From: Anaerolineae bacterium
GTDB taxonomy: Bacteria; Chloroflexota; Anaerolineae; Aggregatilineales; J027
DNA length: 64,000 nt
Assembly (NCBI GenBank): GCA_008933735.1
Contig: WBUL01000009.1
Location: 112,850-176,849, forward strand
Direction: 5' to 3'
Shown here: positions 35,770 to 44,900 of the stretch, in pieces
How the letters are laid out: each line of letters starts with the position of its first letter
Numbering within the stretch: the stretch's first letter is position 1
Program-made: the position numbers and the translations under genes
Notes under the pieces: model-generated
Database searches by the model: none
Told to the model about the DNA's origin: nothing
The model's input: the letters and a program-made list of their open reading frames with translations, nothing else

Positions 35770-36873
35770 ATGTTCAAAAAGTTACTTGCAGTCTGTTTAC
35801 TACTCGGTTTGGTCTTGTCAATTGCGCCGATTACCACCGCGCAGGATACCGTCACGGTGCGCGTCGCCATGACACCGTTCTTTGATTACCAATTCTTCAG
35901 TGTTGCCGATGAATTTGGCTGGGACGAGGAACTAGGTATCGATCTGGAGTTTACCTGGCTCACCCAAAGCGGGCCCTCCGTTCAGGCGCTGGCTTCTGGC
36001 TCGGTGGATACGGTGAATACCTGCGTTGTTTGCAACTTCCCCTTTTACGAATCCGTACCGGAGCTGCGGAACTTTCTGACGGTCAACCAATTTAAGGGCT
36101 TTGTAGTCATTGGTCGCGTGGGGCAAGCCAAGACCTACCAGGAATTTCTTGATGAGCTTGGCGATCCGGTAGCCGCCACAACGGCTACGATTGAGCAGTT
36201 TGAGGGGGCAACATGGCCCATGTACAGCGCCAACTATGAACCGCTGCTGCGTGCAACGCTCGACCAGGGTGGTTTGACGATAGACGATGTCGAAATCATT
36301 AACTTCCCGGACGATGAAAAAGCTGCGCTTGCGATGATCGGAGGAACAGGCGATTTCTATATCGGCGGTCTGCCTTCAGAAATCAACCTCTTGAGCAATC
36401 ACCCGGATGAATTCGTCCTGATTGGGGGGGCAGAGATTCTCGGTCCGGCTGGATTATGGTACAGTCAGGTCGCTTCGAATGAAGAATGGTTAGCAGATAA
36501 TGAAGATGCCGCGCTGAAGATTATGGCGATGTCGTACCGCTATAATCGCTATATTCAAGAAGCACGCGACCAGGTGCTGCCTATCGTCGTCGAAGCGATG
36601 AATGCTCATTCAGGGGTAGGAACTACCGAGGAAGAACTTAACTTCATCTTCGATACCTTCCTGGATTTCCGCACCTATCAACAGGATCAGGAAACCACCT
36701 ATAACCCTGATTCACCGCTGTATTGGGAACAATCCGCCAAATACTATGTTGAGCAGTCACAAGACCTGCCCGACGACGCAGACTACCTGATCAACAATCC
36801 CCTCAATGAATGGTTTGATAAGTTCCTTGAACGGGAAGACTTACTTGAATGGGTAGATGCGCCGCTTGAGTAA
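35770..36873 (+). CDS. ABC transporter substrate-binding protein (NMT1/SsuA-like)
   Basis: Secreted binding protein, 367 aa, with Sec signal peptide MFKKLLAVCLLLGLVLSIAP cleaved near TTAQ. The mature part opens with the family pattern (VRVAMTPFFDYQFFSVADEFG, then DLEFTWLTQSGPSVQALASG), as in proteins that bind sulfonates, nitrate, thiamine pyrimidines or riboflavin. GAGGGAAA precedes the ATG. It follows the permease with an 82-bp gap and ends before a strong hairpin. The ligand is unknown; the downstream catabolic genes suggest a glycosylated amine or sugar derivative. Confidence 0.86.
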   Translation: MFKKLLAVCLLLGLVLSIAPITTAQDTVTVRVAMTPFFDYQFFSVADEFGWDEELGIDLEFTWLTQSGPSVQALASGSVDTVNTCVVCNFPFYESVPELRNFLTVNQFKGFVVIGRVGQAKTYQEFLDELGDPVAATTATIEQFEGATWPMYSANYEPLLRATLDQGGLTIDDVEIINFPDDEKAALAMIGGTGDFYIGGLPSEINLLSNHPDEFVLIGGAEILGPAGLWYSQVASNEEWLADNEDAALKIMAMSYRYNRYIQEARDQVLPIVVEAMNAHSGVGTTEEELNFIFDTFLDFRTYQQDQETTYNPDSPLYWEQSAKYYVEQSQDLPDDADYLINNPLNEWFDKFLEREDLLEWVDAPLE

Positions 36874-36925
36874 GTATGAGGTTCGGTTTTTAAGCAGCAT
36901 AAAAATCCTGCAAAGATAGTGCCGA

Positions 36926-36962
36926 GAGTCTGGTTCCGGGTCGACTCAAAGGAACCAGACTC
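36926..36962 (+). terminator. Strong hairpin after the binding-protein gene (weak or processing terminator)
   Basis: A perfect 12-bp stem (GAGTCTGGTTCC with GGAACCAGACTC) and 13-nt loop lie 53 bases after the stop. No T run follows, so it is more likely an mRNA-stabilising or partial-termination element than a full terminator. Confidence 0.45.
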
Positions 36963-37047
36963 CCCACGGGCTTAAAAAAGCCTACTCAAGATGTTAACCG
37001 AAGCATCTCTAAATGCATAATCACCCGCTAAAAAAGGGAAACCTGTA

Positions 37048-38364
37048 ATGAATGAAATGCGTGCAAAAATTCGGGAAAATATCTCCGCAGCACGGATGGC
37101 AGCAGATGTCAAATACCTCGCTGACCTGGGACCGCGCTACGCCGGTTCGGAGCGCGAATGGCAAGCTGCCCAATATATTGAAACACAATTTGGCCAGGTC
37201 AACGGGCTGAGTATTCAAGTGGATGAAGTGCCAGGTGTCAATGCCTGGCAGCATATCGATACACGTGTTCGTGTGATTGAACCTGTCGTCCAAGAACTTA
37301 CTGGTTCTGCTATTCTGGGTTCTGGCGCAACACCCGACGAGGGTGTCATCGGTGAACTGCTCTATGTGGGCATGGGGCGCATGGAAGATTATGAAAAAGT
37401 CGATGTCAAAGATAAATTCGTGATGCGCGACCCACCGCGTGCGATGATGTTGGATAATCCCGCCGATGAAACTGCACCCCAGGGCCCAACCGAAATGCTC
37501 ATCAAACGGGGAGCGATTGGTTTCGTTGAACATTCGCGTCTGCCAGGGCGTATTGTCCAAACCGATCTGCTTTCCGGTCCGAAGGGGCTGGCCGTTCCGG
37601 CTGTCGCGGTAACATATGAGGATGGGCAGTACCTGAAAGAACTCTATCGGGAGTGGTATGCGATTCCTAAAGGCTTTAAGCGCAAAGCAGAGCACCAACC
37701 CGTGAAGCTCCAGGTATGGGTGAAAGCCGAAAGCAAAGAAAGTCACGGTATCAACGTTATAGCTACTCTGAAAGGAAGCGAACGCCCGCACGAGAAAGTT
37801 TTACTGGTCGCCCATCATGATAACCCGCTGGGAGCAGGCGCATGTGATAATGCGACTGCGGTTGCGGTGAATCTGGAGGCCGCCCGCGCTCTCGCCAAAA
37901 TGGGGATACCCAGGCGCACTATCGAATTTGTATCCGTCACTGGTGAAGAATACGGAGAATTTGGCTCATTTGCCTATGTAAATAAATATGTAAAAGCCAA
38001 TCCTGCCAACTACAAAGGTGTTATGGTGCTGGACATCATCGGCAACGGCGATCACCTTTACTACATAACCGAGTCCATCTGTATGGGCAAGCTGGTTAAG
38101 AATTCTCCCTGGCTTAACGAGTATGTTGAAAAAGTTTGCGACCAGCTTGGTTATGTTATCGAAGGTACACAGTTAGAATACGCTTCTGATGATGGCCCGT
38201 TTATTCTGGCAGGCGTACCAACGACTTACCTGGCAAAGCTTATTTCGAACAGTTGGCCCTGGCTTCACACGTATATGGATGATTTCAGTGTTGTCGATAT
38301 TAACGGTTTAACGGTCATCGCAGAAATTTGCGCGAATACGCTCTGGCAGTTAGCAAACGAGTAA
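37048..38364 (+). CDS. M28 family zinc metallopeptidase
   Basis: Di-zinc amino- or carboxypeptidase-like enzyme of 438 aa without signal peptide, so cytoplasmic. The M28 ligands are visible: His in LLVAHHDNP, bridging Asp in GAGACDNATA, catalytic Glu pair in VSVTGEEYGEFGS, Asp in VMVLDIIGNGDH, and the last His in WLHTYMDD. An insertion of about 150 residues between the first segment and the zinc core resembles a PA-like lid. GGGAAA precedes the ATG. The SIS gene follows after 5 bases. In this operon it may hydrolyse an imported glycosylated peptide or amide. Confidence 0.88.
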   Translation: MNEMRAKIRENISAARMAADVKYLADLGPRYAGSEREWQAAQYIETQFGQVNGLSIQVDEVPGVNAWQHIDTRVRVIEPVVQELTGSAILGSGATPDEGVIGELLYVGMGRMEDYEKVDVKDKFVMRDPPRAMMLDNPADETAPQGPTEMLIKRGAIGFVEHSRLPGRIVQTDLLSGPKGLAVPAVAVTYEDGQYLKELYREWYAIPKGFKRKAEHQPVKLQVWVKAESKESHGINVIATLKGSERPHEKVLLVAHHDNPLGAGACDNATAVAVNLEAARALAKMGIPRRTIEFVSVTGEEYGEFGSFAYVNKYVKANPANYKGVMVLDIIGNGDHLYYITESICMGKLVKNSPWLNEYVEKVCDQLGYVIEGTQLEYASDDGPFILAGVPTTYLAKLISNSWPWLHTYMDDFSVVDINGLTVIAEICANTLWQLANE

Positions 38365-38369
38365 GGTCG

Positions 38370-39434
38370 ATGAATCTCGAGGATTACGCAACCTACCGCG
38401 AAATCATCCATCAGCCTCAGGCGCTCGCCGCCGCCCTGCGTGCAGTGAGGGAACAAGTTCAACCTCTGCGGACACTCTGGCAAACCCAGGTTTATCAGCA
38501 GGTGCTTTTTACTGGTTGTGGTTCGACGTATTACTTGTCGTTAGCGGCGGCAAGCGTTTTCCAGCACCTGGCAGGTATCTCGGCGCGGGGTGTTCCGGCG
38601 GGTGAGCTGCTGGTCACGCCGCAGGACTTCGTGCTCTCCGGGGCTGTATTGTTAATCGCAGTAAGCCGTTCCGGGACGACTACCGAAACACTAAGATCGG
38701 TACACGCTTTTCGGGAAGTTAGGGGCGGGAGTGTGATAACCATCACCTGCCAGCCCGATAACAAGCTGTCTACCCTGGGCGATGTCAATATCCTTATCCC
38801 TGAAGCACAGGAGCAGAGCATTGCCCAGACCCAGGCTTTCAGTGCGATGTGGTTGGCAAGCTGCGCTTTGAGTGCAGTACTCAGCCAACGTCAAGACCTG
38901 CTCGATGAACTCGAAAAAGTCCCCGAACTTTCTCATCGGATCATCGAAACAGCTCAGGAGAAAATTCAATCCCTGGGTGGTACCAGTACAGTTGACCGCA
39001 TCTACTTCCTGGGTTCAGGCCTGCGCTATGGCTTGGCATGTGAAGGCAGCCTGAAGATGAAAGAAATGTCGCTCACCCATTCGGAACCATTTCATTTTCT
39101 GGAATTTCGTCATGGCCCAAAGTCGATGGTCACCGCCAGTACGTTGATTGTGGCACTTCTGGGGGACGACCATCAGCAGTATGAAATGAATGTGCTGCGC
39201 GACCTGAGGGCAATCGGAGCGCGGGTTTTGGTTTTGGGTAATCGTCCGGTTGGAGTTCTGGACATCCTGACGTTTGCATTCGACAGCACCTTGAGCGAGA
39301 TAGGGTACAGCACCCTGTATCTGCCCCCACTGCAACTGCTTGCCCTGGGGCGTGCGCTGGCAAAAGGCCATAATCCCGACCAACCGCGTAATCTGGAAGC
39401 TGTTGTCTATCTGGATCGGCCAAACAATGCTTGA
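38370..39434 (+). CDS. SIS-domain sugar isomerase/deglycase (GlmS C-terminal-like)
   Basis: Tandem SIS-domain protein of 354 aa, like the isomerase half of GlmS and stand-alone relatives such as AgaS and FrlB. The first domain has FTGCGSTYYLSLAAASVFQH and LLIAVSRSGTTTETLRSVHA; the second has FLGSGLRYGLACEGSLKMKE and SEPFHFLEFRHGPKSMV, which forms the sugar-phosphate site. No glutaminase domain is present, so it does not make glucosamine-6-phosphate from glutamine. Stand-alone members deaminate or deglycate phosphorylated amino sugars. The start at 38370 is chosen as the first Met after the peptidase stop. The stop overlaps the next start. Confidence 0.85.
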   Translation: MNLEDYATYREIIHQPQALAAALRAVREQVQPLRTLWQTQVYQQVLFTGCGSTYYLSLAAASVFQHLAGISARGVPAGELLVTPQDFVLSGAVLLIAVSRSGTTTETLRSVHAFREVRGGSVITITCQPDNKLSTLGDVNILIPEAQEQSIAQTQAFSAMWLASCALSAVLSQRQDLLDELEKVPELSHRIIETAQEKIQSLGGTSTVDRIYFLGSGLRYGLACEGSLKMKEMSLTHSEPFHFLEFRHGPKSMVTASTLIVALLGDDHQQYEMNVLRDLRAIGARVLVLGNRPVGVLDILTFAFDSTLSEIGYSTLYLPPLQLLALGRALAKGHNPDQPRNLEAVVYLDRPNNA

Positions 39435-40341
39435 GTGGCAGCGTCTCTCCATGTCCCCCTTTCTTCAGCCGCAGGCAGGGACACCTCTGGCAAAAGCAGT
39501 CACAACGCCAGATGTCTTGATCTGGCAGGATGAACTGATAATATATAGTGGTGCTATCCAGGAAACCCACGAACACATTGTAAGGCTGTCCCTGCCTCCT
39601 GACTTCCTCCACAAGCCTGGCCTGCTGCCGATCCACGCTGAAGTGGTTCTCGACATTGATCCCCACGCTTTTGACAGTCGGCACGTCTTCGATCCGGCAG
39701 CGGTGGTCGTGAACGATCAGGTTTTTCTGTATTACAGCGCCAGCGGCGCGGGGCAAGATCAAATTGGACTGGCTGTCTCGTCGGACGGGCATAGCTTCCA
39801 AAAACATAAACCAGCGGTGTTAGCGGGACGTGCGCCAGAGGTGATCTGGTGGCAGGGGCGGTTTTATCTCTTTTATGTGCTTCCGGGGCGCGGTTATGCT
39901 ATCTTCCTGGCGGTTTCTGAAGATGGCAAGCAGTTTCAGCCTGTTTCCACAAAACCTATACTCGCGGCGGGTCAGGGTTGGGATAGTTATGAAGTGACAA
40001 CGCCGCGCCTTTTTCAACGCCAGGGGATGTTCTACATGCTGTACGCCGCCGCCGGGGACGCTGCACGGCAGGATAAACCGGATGCCTTTGGGCTGGCACG
40101 CTCAGCCGATCTGCTCTACTGGGAACGTTTCCCCCATAACCCGGTATTTCGTAAGGGTGCGCCAGGCGCATGGGATGATGGTGCAATCTGGTTCGGCACA
40201 GTGTTTGAATGGCAGGGCAACCTGTATCTGATTTATGAAGGGGGTGCCGTGCAAGCTGTTGAACAAACGCCTGCGCTGACTCAGCTTGGGCTGGCGGGCG
40301 TGGAAAGTTCGATATTCGACCAACAGATTACAAACTGGTAA
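39427..40341 (+). CDS. Five-bladed beta-propeller glycosidase-like protein (GH43/GH130/GH32 type)
   Basis: 304-residue protein built from propeller blades with the sequence style of GH43, GH32 and GH130 enzymes. Repeated blade motifs are FDPAAVVVNDQVFLYYSASG, GLAVSSDGHSFQKH, EVIWWQGRFYLFYVLPGRGY, AVSEDGKQFQPV, TPRLFQRQGMFYMLYAA and VFEWQGNLYLIYEGG. An Asp in the first DPA, and the Glu of RAPEVIWW, are candidate catalytic residues, but I cannot assign the GH family. No signal peptide. It overlaps the SIS stop by eight bases and is followed by the kinase after nine. It may cleave or phosphorolyse a sugar conjugate. Confidence 0.7.
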   Translation: MLEWQRLSMSPFLQPQAGTPLAKAVTTPDVLIWQDELIIYSGAIQETHEHIVRLSLPPDFLHKPGLLPIHAEVVLDIDPHAFDSRHVFDPAAVVVNDQVFLYYSASGAGQDQIGLAVSSDGHSFQKHKPAVLAGRAPEVIWWQGRFYLFYVLPGRGYAIFLAVSEDGKQFQPVSTKPILAAGQGWDSYEVTTPRLFQRQGMFYMLYAAAGDAARQDKPDAFGLARSADLLYWERFPHNPVFRKGAPGAWDDGAIWFGTVFEWQGNLYLIYEGGAVQAVEQTPALTQLGLAGVESSIFDQQITNW

Positions 40342-40350
40342 CGGGGGTTT

Positions 40351-41277
40351 ATGGCCGATTACGACATCCTTGTGCCGGGAGAACTCAATCCAGACATTAT
40401 TTTGAGCGGCGGCGATGTGATGCCGCGTTTTGGGCAGTATGAACTGCTGGTTGACGATATCCAGTTAACCATCGGGAGTTCGTCTGCCATTTTCGCATGT
40501 GCTGCGGCGCGATTAGGGCTGAGGGTAGCGTTTGTCGGGATTGTGGGAGATGATCTATTCGGGCGGTTTATGCTGGACGCGCTCTCTGAGAGAGGCGTTG
40601 ATGTCTCCTTTGTGCATTCTGATCCGGGATTGCGGACAGGTGTCAGTATTATCCTTTCACGGACAACGGATCGCGCCATCCTGACTTTTGCCGGGTCAAT
40701 CGGTGCGCTCACGGCAGATAGGATTCCCCTTACCCTGCTCGAAAACTGCCACGCGATTCATATCAGCAGCTACTTTTTACAAAAAGCACTCCAGCCTGGC
40801 CTGCCGGACTTTTTTCGTCGGGCTAAGCAACTGAATCGGTTGATTTCTTTGGATACCAATTGGGATCCGGAGGAGCGTTGGAATGCCAACTTGAAGCGGG
40901 TCTATCCCTATGTTGACATTCTGATGCCCAACGAAAGGGAGGCCGCGCATCTGGGACGAGCACAAAATTGGTATCAGGGAGCAAGAGCATTAGCCGCCCA
41001 GCACATGCAAGTTGTTGTCAAGCGTGGTGCTCAAGGGGCGGCGCTGGTGAGTGAGAACACCAGTATCGAGGTCAAGGCATTCCCGACCACCGTTATTGAT
41101 ACCACTGGTGCCGGTGACAATTTCAACGCAGGTTATCTTTATGGCTATTTACAGAATTGGTCGGCAGAGTCCTGCTTAAAGATGGGTCTAGCGTGTGGGG
41201 CAATTTCCGTTCAGGCCGTTGGTGGAACAGGTAAACAGGCAACCCTTCATGAAGCCCTGGAAATTGCCAATCTTTAG
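40351..41277 (+). CDS. PfkB/ribokinase family carbohydrate kinase
   Basis: Sugar kinase of 308 aa. It has the PfkB signature 1-like region with AARLGLRVAFVGIVGDDLFG and the C-terminal catalytic motif DTTGAGDNFNAGYL, with the base Asp in TGAGD. GGGGG precedes the ATG. The PfkB family includes ribokinase, fructokinase and the fructoselysine kinase FrlD. Next to a SIS deglycase-like protein, this gene may supply the phosphorylated substrate. It ends the operon; about 270 bases without recognised genes follow. Confidence 0.9.
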   Translation: MADYDILVPGELNPDIILSGGDVMPRFGQYELLVDDIQLTIGSSSAIFACAAARLGLRVAFVGIVGDDLFGRFMLDALSERGVDVSFVHSDPGLRTGVSIILSRTTDRAILTFAGSIGALTADRIPLTLLENCHAIHISSYFLQKALQPGLPDFFRRAKQLNRLISLDTNWDPEERWNANLKRVYPYVDILMPNEREAAHLGRAQNWYQGARALAAQHMQVVVKRGAQGAALVSENTSIEVKAFPTTVIDTTGAGDNFNAGYLYGYLQNWSAESCLKMGLACGAISVQAVGGTGKQATLHEALEIANL

Positions 41278-41544
41278 TATCTCCTGTATGGCGAAAATGT
41301 GTACGTTTTACTAACATCGTCCGTGAATCCGGCAACTGACATCGCTCCATCCCTATCAGTTAATCCTATGCTTTTTAGGTCTCAGAATGTTGAAGTTGCC
41401 CTTTCCTGACCGATCTGGATGGTGTGTTTACGGCACGATGTCAACAACACGCTTTCCGGTCGATATAAGTAAACAGTACATTCACTGAGGAGGGGGACGC
41501 ACACACCCCAACCGAAACCCGTCGTAGTCGTCACAGCAGCTAGT
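41278..41544. other. Short gene-free stretch downstream of the PfkB kinase
   Basis: I see no gene, tRNA or clear terminator in these 267 bases. It borders the LacI remnant. Confidence 0.4.
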
Positions 41545-41815
41545 GCAAGGTCAGAGTTTTGTGCAGTTTTAGCTCGTGATTACGCTGATGAAAATTTACG
41601 CAAGCCTTTTTCAGAGTTGGTATTAGACGGCGAGTCTTCCCCAAAAACAGCCGCAAAAGCCCTCACATGATTTATTGAAACAGATGCTCCTTTTGCTGCC
41701 GACAGGACGGCAGCAGTGGTCATGGAAACGCTTGAAGATTATGGGGTTCGCATTCCGCAGCAGATGTCTGTTGTCGGTTTTGGTGACGCCCCAAAGTGGA
41801 AAAGGCTGGCTTGAC
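41545..41815 (+). pseudogene. LacI/GalR effector-domain remnant
   Basis: In one frame the sequence reads DYADENLRKPFSELVLDGES and TAAKALT before a stop. A second segment reads FIETDAPFAADRTAAVVMET, then LEDYGVRIPQQMSVVGFGDA. This matches the second half of a LacI effector domain, where GFDD follows VP(E/Q)D. The DNA-binding domain and C-terminal part are missing and a stop interrupts the middle, so it is a pseudogene. It includes repeat copy 2. Confidence 0.65.
41578..41627 (+). repeat. 50-bp dispersed repeat, copy 2
   Basis: Matches 15077-15126 at 49 of 50 positions. Here it sits in frame within the LacI remnant, so this copy is probably closer to the source. Confidence 0.9.
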
Positions 41816-41874
41816 CACCTGGCTGTAACTCCCCAGCGTAGCCAGCTTTTATTTTTGATCCTGGTTTGAAATAC

Positions 41875-41905
41875 AAAACGCCCTGGCGCAAACCAGGGCG
41901 TTTTT
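41875..41905. terminator. Bidirectional rho-independent terminator
   Basis: A perfect 12-bp stem (AAAACGCCCTGG with CCAGGGCGTTTT) and six-base loop is flanked by A and T runs. It lies 17 bases past the stop of the minus-strand RTX gene at 41923 and can also end transcripts from the left. Confidence 0.9.
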
Positions 41906-41922
41906 ATGGGGAGAGAGGCTAA

Positions 41923-44900
41923 CTAGCAGCCTGTCTCTACTTCTTCACACTCATCCCGGAAGGGATTGTAGTCCGTCGCGGCGTCATCATCGAGACCGCC
42001 GTTGAGGTAATCGTACTGTGTGCCGCTGGTGATGGTGTCGTTGCCATCTTCACCGAGGAGGCTGTCGCTGCCCTTGCCACCGTCGAGGTTATCATCACCT
42101 GGGCCGCCGTAGATATTGTCATGGCCGCTGTCGCCGTACAGATTGTCATTGCCGGGGTTGCCATTGTCGCCAATGCCAACTTCGTCGGGCAGGTGGCCGA
42201 AATCGAGGATTGTCAGCGCGTCACCGAAAATGTCATCATGACCGCCGCCGCCGTAGATCGTGTCGTTGCCGCCATTTCCTACCAGCGGTGCGTCATGACC
42301 ATGACTGCCATTGATGTAGTCGTCACCGTCGCCACCAAAGATACAGTCCTCGCCAACGCCACCATCCAACCAGTCGTCACCGTCGCCACCTTCGATCAAA
42401 TCGTCAGCGCCCTGACCGTATATGACATCGTTCCCGTCACCACCGTACAGTTCGTCGCTGCCTCTTTCTCCGAAGATGCAGTCGTCACCGCCGTTGCCAT
42501 ACACCAGATCGGAGCCAGCACCTGCATAGATCAGGTCGTTTAGTTCCGTACCCTGGATGACTTCACTCTTCTTCGTGCCATAAATGACATTCTGTATCTC
42601 AATGCCTTTGCACTCATCCGGAGGTGGTGGGCAGGTATTCTTGTTACCGAACTTCAGTGTTACAGGCTGGTTTTCAGCCACGATGAGGGTCTGACTGGTA
42701 CCGGTGGTGGAGACCCAGCAGCCGCCTTCTGGCAGAACCTCTTCAAAGGTGTACTCACCAGGTTCGAGGTCAAAGACAACTGTGCCATCGCCGCCAGTCA
42801 CGCCGCTCGTCACGAGGCTACCATCTTTGAGGACATTGAACGTCCAACCGGACAGGCCACCTTCATCTCCGTTCTGTTCTTTGTTGCCATCTTTGTCTTC
42901 AAATTTGACAATCGTGACAGCCACGGTTGAAGGCGCACAGGTATTCTGGTTACCAAAGGTGAGCGAAGGTTCCTGACCGCCGATAACCTCGACATTCTGG
43001 GTGACCGATGGTGCACCAGCGGGTGTGGTGACTGCCCAGCATTCAGCCGGCAGCAGTTCGGTCACGGTGTAGCTGCCAGCCGGCAGGATCGCGCTGCCGT
43101 TGCCGTTGGCATCGGTGGTGATGGTGGTGACCACCTCGACATCATTCGCTACCTCAAACTGCCAGCCTTCCAAACCGCCCTCGCCAGTGTCTAACTCGCC
43201 ATTGCCATTCTTGTCTTCGAACTTGAAGATGAACAGCGTGCCATCCGCAGGGGGACAGGTGTTCCGGTTGCCAAAGGCAAGCCCAGCCGCACCATCACCC
43301 GGCACAGACACCTCCTGGCTAGTAGAGGGATTATCCTTGGGGGTCGTGGGGGTCCAGCACTGGTCAGGCAGAATCTCCGTTACCGTATAGTCGCCTTCCA
43401 GCAGCGTCACCTGCACACCACCATTCGCGTCCGTCACGACGGTTTGCACCACCTGACCATTCTGCGAAATCTCAAACTGCCAGTCCGGCAAACCGAGTTC
43501 ACCATCCCCCTGTTCACCATTCCCATCCAGATCATTGAACTTCGTGAGCTTCAACGACCCTTCTTTGGGTTGGCCTTTAGCATCAATGGTGAAGGTGATC
43601 TGGGCACATTCGCGTTTGCACTGATACGCAGTGACCGTTACTGTGAAGGTACCTTCCGGAACTACCCAGCCATTCGGGACTTTGACGCCGTTGACCCTGG
43701 TTTCCCCGTTGTAGTAGTACGGTTTGCTGTACTCCAGGTGGGTGTCCGTCAGATCACCTGTAATGTCAAACTGGACTTTGTGGGGCAGGTCGCCGCTGCC
43801 AAAAATGGCCTGGATATTCAGCACGGTGCCAGGGATTGTGTTAAACGTGCTGCCATCGGCAATCTCTGTACCGGGGTCGGTGTTCCCCTGGCCTTCGGAA
43901 ATGAAGACGCTCATATCGCCCAGTGTGCACCGGTCGGGCGGCAGATCACACCACAGGTTGCCGTTGATGTGGAGCGCCTTCAGCAAGCGCGGGCCATAGC
44001 GGTCGCCAAGTGGACCATACAGACCACTGTTAAACTGCGGCAGTACCAATGGAACGTCACTTGCACCCTTACCCTGGTATTGCGCGTAGGCTTCCAGATG
44101 ACGCGCATGGAAGAACAGATCAATCTGAGTCGCGCAGTCTGGCACTTCGACCTGCAATTTTACCGTTTCGCCAGGGCCAACCAGAACAGGAGTATACGTA
44201 CCATTCGGTTGAGTCGCCCCCACTTCATCCGGGTCGTGGTCGAACAGTTCCTGTGTGCTCAGGCTGTTGTCATTTTTCTCGTATGATGCCATCCCCACTT
44301 CGTAAGTGCAGTACAGAGACTTGTTCTTGACTTCGCCTTCGTACAGATTCGGGCCGATTTGTTTGATCTTGCCCCACAAATCTTTGATGGGATCAAGCAC
44401 GCACAGATCAGGGGGCACTTCGCAGGCGTCGCCAATACCATTATTGTCACTATCCGTTTGATCCGGGTTGGAGACGTTCGGGCAGTTGTCGCAGGCATCA
44501 CCCACGCCATCCTGGTCAGCATCTTCCTGACCTGGATTGTAGGTCGAGGCACAGTTGTCGCAGGCATCACCCACGCCATCCTGGTCAGCGTCTTCCTGAC
44601 CTGGGTTGGAGACATTCGGGCAGTTGTCGCAGGCATCACCCACGCCGTCCTGGTCAGCATCTTCCTGACCTGGATTGGAGACATTCGGGCAGTTGTCGCA
44701 GGCATCGCCCACGCCATCCTGGTCAGCGTCTTCCTGACCTGGATTGTAGGTTGAGGCACAGTTGTCGCAGGCATCACCCACGCCATCCTGGTCAAGGTCT
44801 TCCTGGTCCGGGTTGGCGGTATTGACGCAGTTGTCGCAGGCATCACCAAAACCATCCTGGTCAGCGTCTTCCTGACCTGGATTGTAGGTCGAGGCACAGT

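Noticed and set aside
43444..44286. A 280-codon plus-strand frame inside the thrombospondin type 3/RTX gene
   Set aside because: Antisense to a recognised secreted protein, no motif or RBS.
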